From Streptomyces novaecaesareae (lineage in GTDB: Bacteria; Actinomycetota; Actinomycetes; Streptomycetales; Streptomycetaceae), in assembly GCF_000716875.1 (NCBI RefSeq), contig NZ_JNWQ01000038.1:58776-122775 (forward strand): a stretch of 64,000 nt of DNA. Direction: 5' to 3'. A program made the position numbers and the translations under genes. This document shows, piece by piece, positions 7,967 through 19,900 of this stretch (its first letter is position 1; every line of letters starts with the position of its first letter). Below the pieces are notes generated by a model. That model saw only the letters and a list, made by a program, of their open reading frames with translations. It ran no database searches and had not been told where the DNA came from.

Positions 7967-10051
7967 ATGGGCTACACATGGGAAGACGCGATCACGTTCA
8001 TCGGCTCGGTGGACGGCAAGACGCCGACCACCGCGACGGACGTGCACAAGGACGACAAGCTGTGGCTCAAGTCGGACGGCCGGATGGCCGGCGGCATGTA
8101 CGAGTTCCAGTCGAAGGACTACAACCCCAAGGGGCTGGACGTCTGGGTCGCCTGGTACTTCAGGTTCCAGACCGCGAACGGGCACGTGACCAACAACGGC
8201 AGCTACGTGGTCGGTGCCCACATCGACTACCCGAACATCGACGGCGCGGGCGGCAAACTCGGCGGGTTCACGGGGAGCGTGGGGCCGCTCAAGGTGCTCG
8301 TCGGTGCCACGCCGAAGAAGTACGGCCGGATCGACGCCACCCAGTTCGCGGACGTGGCGACCCTCCTGGGCGACATCGTGACCAAGCTCGACGGCTGGCT
8401 GAAGGAGGTCGAGGGCTGGGCGAGCACGGTCGCCGGGAAGGACAGCGACTGGCAGGGCAGCGCGGCGGGGGCCTTCCGCGCGGTGCTGATGGCGTTGCGC
8501 AACGAACTCGACGGCGGCAAGCGCAACATCGCCCAGGGCGATCTCGGTTCCTACCTGACGACCTGCAAGACGCAGCTCGAAGGGGCGATCACCACGCTGA
8601 ACACGGGCTGGGAGGAGTGGTACAACTCGTACCGGGCCTGGCCGACGAACTGTGTGAACGACGCGCTCCTGGAGGGCCTCAAGGGCGCGACGCTGGAGGT
8701 GAACCCCACCGCCGTCGGCGACGTCTCGTTCAGCAGGGCGGTCGACGAGAGCAAGATCGGGGGAATCTCGAAGGACGTCGGCGGCCTGGACAGCCTGAAG
8801 TTCACCCTCAAGGGCGCGGCGTTCGGGGACCCGGCCGCGGACCCGGACGGCTTCTGGAAGGCCGTGGAGAAGCGGGGACGCGACATCTGGCTCCAGCACG
8901 TCGTCGACGTCCTGGACAAGGCCGCCGACACGGCGCTCGGGAGCATCGCGACGGCCTACGGATCCGCTGCGGGGGTGATCAAGCCGGACCCGTTCCCGCT
9001 GATCATGCCGACGCCCAAGGACCCCAAGACGGGCGACCCGGGCGCCAAGGACGACCCGAACAAGAAGGACGAGAAGACCCCCGACCCGAAGCTCGACAAC
9101 CTGGGCATGGGTGGCGGCGGCGGTGGCGGCGGCCCCCAGACCAAGAACCTGGGCGGCGGCCCCGACCTCAAGAACCTGGGCCTGGGCAGTGGCGGCGGAG
9201 GCACGGGCGGCAAGGGCAAGCTGGACCTGACCGGTGCCGGGGGCGGATCGGGCGGCAACCACGGCGGGACCGGCGGGAACACCGGGCTCGACCTCATCAA
9301 CCCCAACCTCGGCAGCGGCGGCCTGAGCGACCTCTTCCCGGGCGGCAGCGGCTCCAGCCGCCCGGTCACCGTGCCGCCCGGGTCCGTGATCAGCAAGGAC
9401 GGCCGGATCGTCGACGAGAACGGCAAGCCCGTCCTGGACGCCAACGGCAACCCCATGGTGGCCGGCCCGAACTACACCATCGGCCCGGACGGCACCCTGC
9501 GCGACGAGAAGGGCAACACCGTCTCGCAGTACCGGCAGCTGCTGGCCGACCGGTTCGCCGACGGCGGTAGTGGTGGTGGCGGTGGCGGCGGCGGGGACGA
9601 CCTGCTGACGCCCAGCCACTTCGGCGCCGGCGGCTTCTCCTACAGCACGATGGGTCTCGGCGGTGCCTCCGGGGAGGGCTCGGGGGGCCTGCTCACCCCC
9701 GGCGGCGGCCCGGTGATCACCGGCATGGGCGGCGGCATGAGCAACCGGGCACTGGCCTCCGGCGGCGACCCGAACGCCATGAAGGCCGCGGTCGACCAGG
9801 CCAACGCCGAGCGCGTCGCCGCCGAGAAGGCCGCCCGGGCCGCCGCCCAGGAGCAGTCCCTGCTGACCGGCCGCCAGACGGCCACCAGCTCCGGCGGCAT
9901 GCCGCCGATGATGCCGCCGGGCGGCGCCGGCATGGGCGGCGGCCAGGGCGGTGCCAACGACAAGGACCGCCGCCGCACCACCTGGCTGGCGGAGGACGAA
10001 GAGGTCTGGGGCACCGAGACCGGTGCCGTGCACGGCGTCATCGGACGCTGA
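7967..10051 (+). CDS. Large Gly-rich ESX-associated protein with WQG helical domain
   Basis: A 694-residue protein starting at ATG 7967 after GAAGAAGGG. Residues 1-120 form a mixed N-terminal domain of unknown type. About 125-300 is helical with a WQGSAAGAF motif (about residue 164) typical of WXG-type hairpins. About 350-560 is very Gly/Asp/Pro-rich linker, partly with DGTL/DxNG repeats. The C-terminus is a Met/Gly stretch followed by TTWLAEDEEVWG and a final VIGR, a tail I associate from memory with large streptomycete ESX-locus proteins. It is probably a secreted substrate or cell-surface component. Confidence 0.75.
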   Translation: MGYTWEDAITFIGSVDGKTPTTATDVHKDDKLWLKSDGRMAGGMYEFQSKDYNPKGLDVWVAWYFRFQTANGHVTNNGSYVVGAHIDYPNIDGAGGKLGGFTGSVGPLKVLVGATPKKYGRIDATQFADVATLLGDIVTKLDGWLKEVEGWASTVAGKDSDWQGSAAGAFRAVLMALRNELDGGKRNIAQGDLGSYLTTCKTQLEGAITTLNTGWEEWYNSYRAWPTNCVNDALLEGLKGATLEVNPTAVGDVSFSRAVDESKIGGISKDVGGLDSLKFTLKGAAFGDPAADPDGFWKAVEKRGRDIWLQHVVDVLDKAADTALGSIATAYGSAAGVIKPDPFPLIMPTPKDPKTGDPGAKDDPNKKDEKTPDPKLDNLGMGGGGGGGGPQTKNLGGGPDLKNLGLGSGGGGTGGKGKLDLTGAGGGSGGNHGGTGGNTGLDLINPNLGSGGLSDLFPGGSGSSRPVTVPPGSVISKDGRIVDENGKPVLDANGNPMVAGPNYTIGPDGTLRDEKGNTVSQYRQLLADRFADGGSGGGGGGGGDDLLTPSHFGAGGFSYSTMGLGGASGEGSGGLLTPGGGPVITGMGGGMSNRALASGGDPNAMKAAVDQANAERVAAEKAARAAAQEQSLLTGRQTATSSGGMPPMMPPGGAGMGGGQGGANDKDRRRTTWLAEDEEVWGTETGAVHGVIGR

Positions 10052-10106
10052 CCGCGCCCGGCGCCCGGATCGGCGCCGCAGGAAGACGAAGAGACGGGAA
10101 TCCCAC

Positions 10107-10547
10107 ATGAGCAACCCCTTCGCCGAACAGATCGCCCAGGCGATGGCGGAGATGCAGACCGAGCTGGCCAGGGCCGAGGAGCTGCAGAAGGAGATGTTCG
10201 AGCTCACCTCCTCGGTCACCTCCAAGGACCGGATGGTGACGGTCAAGGTCGGCTCGCAGGGCCAGGTCGTCTCGATGACCTTCCAGACCGACGCCTACCG
10301 CGAGATGGCCCCCGCCGAGCTCGCCAAGGTGCTCACCGACACGCTCAACGAGGCCCGCGCCAAGGTGGGCGAGCAGATCGCCGAGCGGATCGGCCGCTTC
10401 GACGGCCTCGGCGAGACGCTGCGGCTCAACATGACGGGCGGCACCGAGCTGGACGAGATCCTGGCGCCGCTCTGGGAGATGAAGCCCGACTACCAGCCCG
10501 AGGACCAGACGAAGAAGGCCGACCGTCAGGAGGAGTTCCGTGGGTGA
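10107..10547 (+). CDS. YbaB/EbfC-family protein
   Basis: A 146-residue protein, start ATG 10107. An N-terminal coiled helix (MAEMQTELARAEELQKEMF) leads into a beta region with VTVKVGSQGQVVSM, the hallmark of the YbaB/EbfC nucleoid-associated fold, and then an acidic C-terminal tail. ESX loci of mycobacteria also carry YbaB-like proteins (EspL), so a secretion-linked regulatory or chaperone role is plausible. Its stop overlaps the next gene's start, so the pair is translationally coupled. Confidence 0.82.
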   Translation: MSNPFAEQIAQAMAEMQTELARAEELQKEMFELTSSVTSKDRMVTVKVGSQGQVVSMTFQTDAYREMAPAELAKVLTDTLNEARAKVGEQIAERIGRFDGLGETLRLNMTGGTELDEILAPLWEMKPDYQPEDQTKKADRQEEFRG

Positions 10548-10851
10548 TCACGGCACCACCGCGAAGACGGACCAGCTCAAGACGAGTTTCGGCAAGTTCT
10601 TCGACCTGAAGGAGATGGTCGCCAAGGTCAACAAGGAGGCCGAGCACATCAACGACCTGAACCTCACCGTCGGCGGCAGCGACGAGATCGGCAAGCAGTA
10701 CCACAGCCAGGTGGACGAGGGCACCAGGAACCTGACCGACCTGCTCCTCAAGATCCACTCCACGATGGCGGCGGTCGGCGAGAACGGCGAGGCGCTGGCC
10801 GACACCCTCGACAAGGCGAACGACCATGCCGGAGAGATCGCCAAGTTCTGA
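10540..10851 (+). CDS. WXG100-like small protein 3
   Basis: A 103-residue all-helical protein starting at GTG 10540 within the 3' end of the YbaB gene, with AGGAG about 7 bases upstream. Two long helices flank GGSDEIGKQYHSQVDEG. The length is right for WXG100 but the Trp is absent. It is the last small gene before the giant gene and may be its co-secretion partner (inference from adjacency). Confidence 0.72.
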   Translation: MGDHGTTAKTDQLKTSFGKFFDLKEMVAKVNKEAEHINDLNLTVGGSDEIGKQYHSQVDEGTRNLTDLLLKIHSTMAAVGENGEALADTLDKANDHAGEIAKF

Positions 10852-10875
10852 GCCGCCGCTTCCGAGCCAAGGCTT

Positions 10876-10931
10876 CCGAACCGCCGCCCCTGAACCACCG
10901 CCTCTGAACCACCGCCTCTGAACCACCCCCT
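10876..10931. repeat. 14-bp minisatellite upstream of the giant gene
   Basis: Four head-to-tail copies of a CTGAACCACCGCCT-type unit (10876, 10890, 10904, 10918). The middle two are identical. It occupies the leader between the third WXG100-like gene and the giant gene and ends 27 bases before its GTG start. Each unit carries TGA. Confidence 0.9.
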
Positions 10932-10958
10932 GGACCGACCGGAAACGGCAGGCAGCAC

Positions 10959-13900
10959 GTGTCCCACTCGTCGATCGAGGTCAGCGCCTCGACAGCGCGC
11001 TTCTTCACGATCATCACCGGCATGCCCTGGCCGGAGATCAAGGAAGGCGACCTGCGCGACATCCGGGACGCGTACGAGCAGTTGGCCAAGGACCTGCCCG
11101 AGCTGCGCGACCTGATCGCGACGGTGGCGGCGAGGTGCTTGCGGGAGTTCCACGGCCAGGCCGCGCAGACCTTCGGCCAGCGGATGAACTCGTTCATCGG
11201 CGAAGGGGAGGGCCACGGCGAGGACTACGTCGCGGGGGCGACCAAGTCCGCCAAGGAGCTGGCCGCCTGCGCCGGCGACGTGGCCAACTCGGTCGAGTAC
11301 ACGAAGTGGATGGCGATCGCCCAGCTGGTGCAGCTGATGATCGAGATCGCCCTGGCGATCTTCTGGTCGCCGTTCAGCTTCGGCGCCAGCCTGTCCGGGC
11401 TGGTGCTCAAGAAGCTGCTCACCAAGGCCGCGCTCAAGGCCCTGATGCTGTACCTGCTCAAGACCATCCTGATGCACACCTTCTCGGGTGTCGTCGGCGG
11501 CGTCATCCTGGACCAGATCCTCCAGAAGATCCAGCTGGACCAGGGCAACCGCAAGACCTTCGACAAGGAACTCACCAGGCAGGCAGCGCTGTTCGGCCTG
11601 ATCGGCGGCGTCCTCGGCGGCCCGCTGGACCTCCTCGGCATGGGCCTCGGCAAGCTGCTCGGCCGGCTCCTCGGCAAGAGCGGCGGCCGGCTGCTGGCGG
11701 ACAAGCTCAGCAACTTCCTGGTCCACGGTGACCTGGAGGGCCTCAAGGGCCTGCTGGAGGCCGCCGCCAAGGGAGCGGAGAAGGCAGAGGCGGGCTCGCT
11801 CGGCAAGATGAGCAAGGCGGCGCTGGAGAAGTCCGAGCAGGAACTCGCCAAGCTGTCCTTCGGGAAGAAGGAGGCCAAGGCCTTCTCCCGGGAGCTCGGC
11901 GGGCTGATGGAGGCGGCCTCGGAGCAGCTGCGGCACGGCTTCGGGAAGACCGGCAAGGGCACGCTCTCCGAGATCTTCGTCAAGGACATGGAGCGGATCT
12001 TCGGCAAGCACCTCGGCCAGAGCCTCGGGAGCAAGGAGATCGCCGGGAAGCTGGGGCGGGAGTTCGGTGAGGCCTTCGCGGGTCACTGGGGGTCCAACGA
12101 AGCCGCGCGGGCCGGGGTGAAGGACGCGCTCTCCGGGGTCTTCTCCAAGGAGGTCGGGCAGAAGCTCTCCGCCCGCGAGGTCACCATGCTCACCGAGCAC
12201 CTGCCGAAGCTGGCAGGGGAGTTGACCGAGGGGAACAGGATGTTCCAGCTCGGCTCGGCGCTCGGCAACTACATCCGCAGCGGTGTGCAGAACGTGCTCA
12301 CCGAGGGGTTCTACAACCTCATCTTCGACGACCGGCACGAGTTCTCCGTCTCGGCGGGGAGCTTCGTCGGCGGTGTGATGACCGGGGCGATGGGCCACCT
12401 CATGCACCTCGGTGCGCACCCCGTGATGACGAGGTACCACACCTGGGTGCAGGAGCAGCAGTCCAAGCTGGTCTCGGAGGGGGCGTCGAAGTACTTCCCG
12501 CTCTACCACCCGATCAACTTCGCCGCCCTGGCCTGCCTGGCCTCCGGCAAGGTCGTCCCGTTCCCGGTGCCGCGGATCGGCCACCCCGGGGCCTTCGAGA
12601 TCGCCAAGCTGCACGGCGCCTCGCTGGACGACATCGGCAACGCCATCAACAAGTTCGCGGGCGTGGAGCACGAGTCGCCGAAGGCCGACCCGGAGGTCGC
12701 CGAGGCGATGCAGAAGCTGCTGGACCACCTGGAGCTGACGACGGGGGACCACGGCGACTCCGACTCGATCGGCCTGGCGGGCCTGCACTTCCTGGGCGAG
12801 AACCAGAACACCGACACCCACGTCGAGCCCGCGCCGCCGCACCGGAAGACCTCCAGCCCGGGGGAGCCCGAGCCGGAGACGGCCGGAAACTCCAACAAGC
12901 AGACGGCGAAGTCGAGTTCGTCCGCCGCGACCCCGCCGGTCCGGCTCCAGTCCGACCCGGACCAGCCGACCGGGCCCAAGCCGGACGCCTCCAAGACCGA
13001 GGCGCCGAAGCAGGAGGCGCCGAAGAACGGCGAGCCCGGCAGGCCGACCCCCCGCCGCACCCAGTCCGGCGACGAGCAGGCGGCCCGGCAGCCCGAGCCG
13101 CGCGAGACCCCGGAGGAGAAGACCGCGACGGCGACCGCGAGCGCCACCGCCGCCCGCGTCCCGACCTCCTCCGACCACCAGCCGGGCCCGAACCCGGCCC
13201 CGCACCAGCCCACCCCGCACCAGCCCACCCCGCGCCCCCCGGCGCGGGAACCGCGCACCGAGCAGCAGCCCGACCCGAACATCGCGTCGGTCCTGCTGGG
13301 CCAGGAGCACCGCCAGGAGCAGACCCGGGACCGCCGCACCGGAGTCCAGGAGGATCGGGATCCGAAGCTGCAGTACCTGGTGGAGGATGCCAACGGCGAG
13401 CTGCACTACCTGCCGGCGGAGCGCGACGACGACCTGCCGATGTCGCCGCCGAACCACGACACCGTCCTCAGCACACCGTCGGACGACCGGTTCCCCCGGA
13501 CGCTGCAGGACGGAACGGACGGCACGACCGGCGGTCACACCCAGTCGAACGACGACACCGAGCAGCAGCCGCAGCCGCCCGTCCAGCACCACCTGCCGGC
13601 GGCGGACCCGGTCAACTTCCCCGGCTGGCAGTACTACGTGGACGCCAACGGTGCGGCCGCTGCGCCGCTGCGCCCCGACCGTACGCCGGGCCGCCCCGGC
13701 CCGGGGCCGCTGACCGACGCCAACGGGGTCGTGCGCGACCACGACGGCTGGCAGTTGAAGCCGGGGGTGGACCCGGCGTCGCCGATCGCCGCGTTCCCGC
13801 GCGCCTGGCAGCGCCCGGCGGGCGCGCCGGAGCGGGTGTACTACCCGGAGGGCTGGAGCGCCGACACGATCGCGCGGCGGGTCGTCGAGGTGGTGAACGG

Positions 13901-16900
13901 CAACCAGGCCCACTGGCGGCCGGACGGCCTGATCGGGGTGGTCGGCCGGGCCGGGGACGTCTGGATCGAGGCGGTCCTCGACCCGCAGGGCCGGCTGCTG
14001 TACCACCGCCCGCTCCCCGACGTCCCCGTTCCTCCCGCCCCCCACGAGGCCTGGAACGAGACGGCCGTGGCCGGCCGGGGGGCCCGGACGGAGCTCTTCG
14101 GGTACGACAAGGTGAGCCTTCAGCGGGTGCGGTTCGACACCGGGCAGGAGGGCTTCGAGTTCACCGTCCGGGTGCACCTGGAGCCGTCCGCCGGCATGAC
14201 GCACGCCGAGCAGGAGGCGGTGCGGCAGAAGGTGCGGACGCTCGCAACCGAGTTCACCGCCGGCCAGCAGACGGGTGCCGACGACGGGCAACTGCTCAAC
14301 GTGCGCGTGGAGTTCACCGAGGCGGCGAGCGCCGACGCGGTCACGGTCCCGGTCACGCCGGGGATGGAACCGACGCTGCGGGACGTGCTGCCGCAGCAGT
14401 TCCGGGAGGCGGCGGGCAAGCACGATCTCGACTTCGTGATGGGGACCCAGACCCGCAAGGCGCCGCGGGTGACCGAGGTCCACGTCGCCGAGACCGGCTC
14501 GGGCGGCCCGCGGTCCTCGTTCACGGACGCGGCCTGGGGCAACCCCCGCCGCGGCCTGCCCCCGGAGTGGAACGATGCCGAAGCCCGCATCGCCGCCCGG
14601 CACGTGCTGCGCACGGGCACGGCCGAGGTCGTGGGCGAGCCCGTGGCGGACCGCCCCGCCCCGAAGGTCCACCGCGGCGAGTTCGCCGGGGTGCGGCTCA
14701 GCGTCCGGGTGGAGGAAGGCGTCATCGCCGACGTCTGGGGCGAGCCGCACCAGAAGCTGCGCCCGCAGACGACCGCCCCGGTGCACGAGCCGGAGGTGGT
14801 GCTCGTCCCCACGAAGGAGATCAGGCCTCCCCAGGACGCGTTCACCCGCGCCACGGCCGACCGGCGGTGGGAGTCCTTCGACGCCCGTCGGGTCCGGCTG
14901 GCCGACGGGGACACCGAGACAGTGCTGACCGTCCGGGTCCACCTGAACCTCGACCCGGCACTGGATCCCGCGGATCCGCAGACCGCCGCGTCCCTGGAGG
15001 CCCTTCGGCAGCGGGGCAGGGAAGGCGTCGAGAAGGTCTACAACCTCGGGCAGCGGCTGCCCAGCGGCGACCTGCTGCGGGTCGAGATCGAGTTCGTCGC
15101 CGACGCGGGCACCGCCCACCACACCGTCGCCATCGTGGAGAAGTCGGCCCGGGAGAACCTGGGCGAGTGGGGTCTGACGACCGAGTCGCGGGTGATCGCC
15201 CACGAGATCGGCCATGCGCTCGGCCTGCCCGACGAGTACCGGGAGGCGAAGTCCAGGCGCCGGGCCGTCCACCAGGAGCCCGGGATCATGGCGGGTCGCC
15301 ACATCGACGCGTTCGGCCGGCCCTGGCTGGACATGGACCACTCCGACCGCGGCCCGGCCCAGGCGCTGCCCCACACCCCGCCGGCCGTCCGGAACCTGCG
15401 GCAGCTCGGCGGAGTGGTCGACGCGGCCTTCGGCCGGGACCGCGGCCCGGCGCCGGACGGCGACCGGCCGGCCCGGGCCCGGTTCCGCGAGGACGTGCTG
15501 CGCCGCGCCCTGTACGGCGGGCCGGACGGCCTGGACGGCCACCTGGTACCGCCGCTGGGCTCGGAGCGCGCCCGCCCGCAGCGGGTGCCCGGGTCGGAGC
15601 AGCCCAACGGCACGTTCAAGGTGGTCGGCGGGCCCGGCGCCGCGCCGGCGATGCACGTCGGGGAGCTGGCCGACCACCGGCCCCGGTCGGCGCGGACCCG
15701 GACGGTGTTCCCCGAGCACTGGACGGCGGACGACGCGTCCTACGCCGCCGAGCAGGCGTACCACCACGCCCGACGCACCGGCAAGGTCACCGAGACCGGC
15801 ACGTACGCCTACCACTGGGTCGGCGAGTACGGCGGCGTGCGGATCGAGGGCGAGATCAAGGCGGGGGAGTTCACCTCCTTCCGCCCCTCCGACGACCAGG
15901 GCGGCCTGGACACCCCGGCGTACGTCCCGTGGCGCTCGACCGGCGGGGCCTTCGACCTGAGGGTCGAGGACCTGGTCCGGTACGGCGACCGGCACACCCT
16001 CACCGGGGTCCACCACGAGCCGACCACGGCGGCCGCCACCGCCCACGGCATCAAGGTGGACGACACGCCGCTCCTGGTCAACGACAACGGCACCTACCGG
16101 GCGGGCATCCGGTTCCTCGACCCGGCCGTGACCGTGGGCGCCCCGATGTCCGAGTTCGAGTCCCGCTGGCACCGGCGCGCGGACTGGGAGACCCACACCT
16201 TCTACCCCAAGGCATGGACGCCGCACGAGGTCCTGACCGCGGTGGAGAAGGCGTACACGGCACGGCACACGTCCGAGACCCTGGAGTCCGGCGCCGTGCG
16301 GTGGGTGGGCGAGGCGGACGGCGTACGGATCGAGGGGATCGTCCGGGACGGCCGTCACCTGACGCACCGCCCGACCGCCGAGCAGCCGCTCACCGCCTGG
16401 ACCAAGGCCCCGGCCGGGGACGGAACCGGCGGGCCCGCCCTGACCGGCCGACACGTCCGTTTCGCCGACGGACAGCTGGGCATCGAGGTCAAGGTGCCGG
16501 TGCACCTGCGCCTCGCCGACGGGGCGTCGCCGCAGGACGCCGCGGCCGCCCGGGCGGCGGTACGCAAGGCCGCCGACGAGTTCGTCCGGAACCAGCGGCC
16601 GGCCGGCGATCCGCCGGTCCGGCTGACGGTCGAGTTCGCCGACAACGAGGCCGACGCGCACCCCGGCGCCGTGATCCGGGCGGACGCGCTCACCGGCGAC
16701 GCCGACCTGGGCACCCTGCTGCCCGACGTCACCCGCACCCTGACGCCCGGGTTCACGGAGGCGGCCCGCCGCGCGGCCGGACCGGCCCCGGACCCGGCCA
16801 CGTCCTCGGCGTGGACGGCAGCCGGGGGGCGGCGGCCCGTGGAGCCGACGCTGGTCGAGCCCGGCACACCGGGGACCGGCACGAGGCCGCCGACGGAGAG

Positions 16901-19900
16901 CGGGTTCGACTCCGACCCGATGACCTCGGACGCCTTCTCCGCGAACCTGCGAACCGACGCCGGCCGGAACCTCCCGGACGGCTGGACCGCGGCGGAGGCC
17001 CGGCACGCGGCGCTGAAGGGCACCCAGATCGGGCGGGAGACGCGGGACCCGGAGAACAACCTCGTGCTGGTCACACGGGTGCAGCACAACGGCGTCACGA
17101 TCGAGATCAGGCGGGACTGGAGCGAGTACCGGATCCTCGACTTCTACGGCGTCGGCGACAAGGAGGACTTCCCGGCGCAGTTCAACCGGCCCGTCCCCGA
17201 GCCTGCTCGCCGGACGACGGCCGAGCCGCCGGCCACCCCGGACGAGCTGCCGTCCACCCTGGAAGCCTCGTCCTCGTCGTCCTCGTCGTCCTCCTCGTCC
17301 TCCTCGCAGCCTGCGCCCGGCGCGCACCCCACGGTGTTCCCGCACCTGGCCCAGGACCTGGCGACCGCGCTGCTGCCCGGCCACCAGTCGGCCGAGGTCA
17401 CGGTGGGCGGCAGCACGCAACCGCAGCGGTTCGAGCTTCGGCGCGGCACCACCACGCCGGACGGCGAGGACGTCACCGTCCTCGTGCTGCGCACCCACCT
17501 GGACCGCTCCGGCCTCACCGGCCAGGACGCCCAGGCCGAGGTGGCCGCGCTGGAGTCGCGGATCCGGGACGCCGCCGCGCGGTTCGACACCGGCAGCAGG
17601 CTCCCGGACGGCAGCCTGCTGCGGGTGCGGGTGGAGTTCGTGGACGGCACCGGCGACCCGCACCGGACGGTGCGCCTGCACGAGCGCAGCGTCAGCCAGG
17701 ACGACGGGAACTGGCACCTGTCCATCTCCCGGGACGCGCTGGTCCACCAGCTGGGCCGGGCGTTCGCCATCCCCTCCGCCGAGCACACGGACGTCGGGGT
17801 GGAGCAGGTCGTGCCGGTGCACTCGCCGCACACCCTGCGCTTCCTCGGCGGAGTCGCGGACGAGGCGCTGGGCCGCCTCGGACACCACACCGGGGACGGA
17901 TCCGTGGCGCCGGCCGTCCGGGAGCCGGGTGTCCTCCTCGAAGACGGAGGCGTCCGCCGGGTGGGCCTGGACGAACTCGATCCGACGGGCCGGGGGCAGC
18001 TGCACTACCCCGGCCACTGGACCCCCGCGGACGTCAGGGCGGCCGTCGCCCTGGTCGCCCGTCACCCGGACCGCGAGGTCGACCTGGGCGGCGGCCGCAC
18101 CCGCTGGATCGGCAGCCACGACGGGGTGCTGATCACCGGGATCTCGCAGGACGGCCGGGTCGTGGCGCACGGCCCGGCCGAGACCCGGCCCGACGGCGCT
18201 CCGCTGTCGGAGCGGACCAGGGTCCTCTACGCGTCGCCCCCGGCGGAGCTCGGGGGCGAGGGGGGCGATGGCACCCCGGACCTCCGGATCCGGTGGCTCC
18301 TTCTCGACAGCGGCCACGAGCTGCACGACATCGCCTTCAGCGTCCGTCTGCGGCCGGAGGCCGGGATGTCGCACCAGGAGGTCGCCGCAGCGGCGGCGCG
18401 GCTGCGCGCCCAGGCCGCGGCCCACTTCGGTGAGCTTGACGGCAACCGACTCCTGCGGCTGACGCTGGAGTTCACCGATCAGCCGGGCCCGGGCGTGGTG
18501 GACATCGCCGTCCGTCCCGACGCCGATCCGGTGCTCGCCGACCACCTGCCGGAGGCGTTCGGCCGCGAGAACGCCGAGGACGTGGCCGACCTCGTGTTCG
18601 AGAGCACCGAGGAGGAGCGGGCCGGAGTCGACGCGGGCCACGCCCCGCTGTTCCGCCTGGACGACCCGAGCGGGCTGCACCGGTCGTTCGACCGCGAGGC
18701 CTGGCAGCGCCGCGGCGCCGGACTGCCCGGGGAGTGGACGCAGGACGAGGCCCGCTACGCCGCCCACCGGGTCTTCACGGAGCAGAACGGCCCGACGAGG
18801 GGCCGGCCGGAGGAGATCCTCACCGGTGAGTTCGGCGGAGCCAGGCTGCGGCTGCGGGTCCGCAACGGGCAGATCATGGACGTGTGGGCCGCGCCCGGCG
18901 GCCGGCACCCCGACGGCCCGGCACCCACAGGCCGGGTGCTGGCGACGGCGGAGGTGCGTCCGCCCGTCCGCCCGTTGCTGCGCTCCCTCCAGGCCCAGTT
19001 CTTCCAGTCCTACGAGGCCCGGCGGGTCCAGGAGCCCGGCGGGGACACCAGGACCGTCCTGACCGTCCGGGTCCAGCTGCGGGCCGAAGGCCTGGAGGGC
19101 TCCCCCGCCCTGGTCGAGCAGCAGCTCGACCTCGTCCGGCTCAACGCGGAGGAGGGCGTCCGGGACGTCCTCAACCAGGGCCAGCGGCTGCCCAACGGCG
19201 ACCTGCTGGAGGTCGCCGTCCGGTTCGTCGACAGTCCGCAGGAGGCCCACCACGTCGTCGAGGTGCAGTCCCACACCTCGCAGGAGCACGCCCAGCACTG
19301 GGGCGTGAACACCGAGCCGCGGGTGATCGGCCACGAGGTCGGCCACCTGCTCGGCCTGGCCGACGAGTACCGGCGGCAGAGCGCCGGCCCGCGGCCCGTC
19401 TACCCGGAGTTCGGTCTGATGACCGCGCCGGGCCGGGACGAGTTCGGCCGGGTCTGGTACGACGCGCAGCACCCCGTGCAGTCGGACAACACCCCGCCGG
19501 TGTCGCTCAGGCCGCACAACCTGAACGAGCTCGGCTCGGTCCTCGACCGGGTCTTCGGCACCGCCCCCCGGCCGGTGCCCGCGGGCGAGTTCCCGATGCG
19601 GGCGGCCTTCGGCGAGGACGCGCGGCGGATCTCGCTCTTCGACGGGCCGGACCGCCTGGGCGGGCACCTGACCCCGCCGCCGGCCGCCGACCGGCGCCGA
19701 CTGCCGCGGGCGTCCGGCCCGGAGGGCCCCGAGGCAGGGCCGGTGAACCCCAACGGCACCTACCGCGCCGACGCCGGCGAAGCGGCGCTCAACCGGATCC
19801 GGACCATGTTCCCCGCGCACTGGACGGCCGAGGACGCCGTGTACGCGGCGCAGCAGGCCTACCTGGACGCCCGCCGCAACGACGGGATCACCGGGCACGG

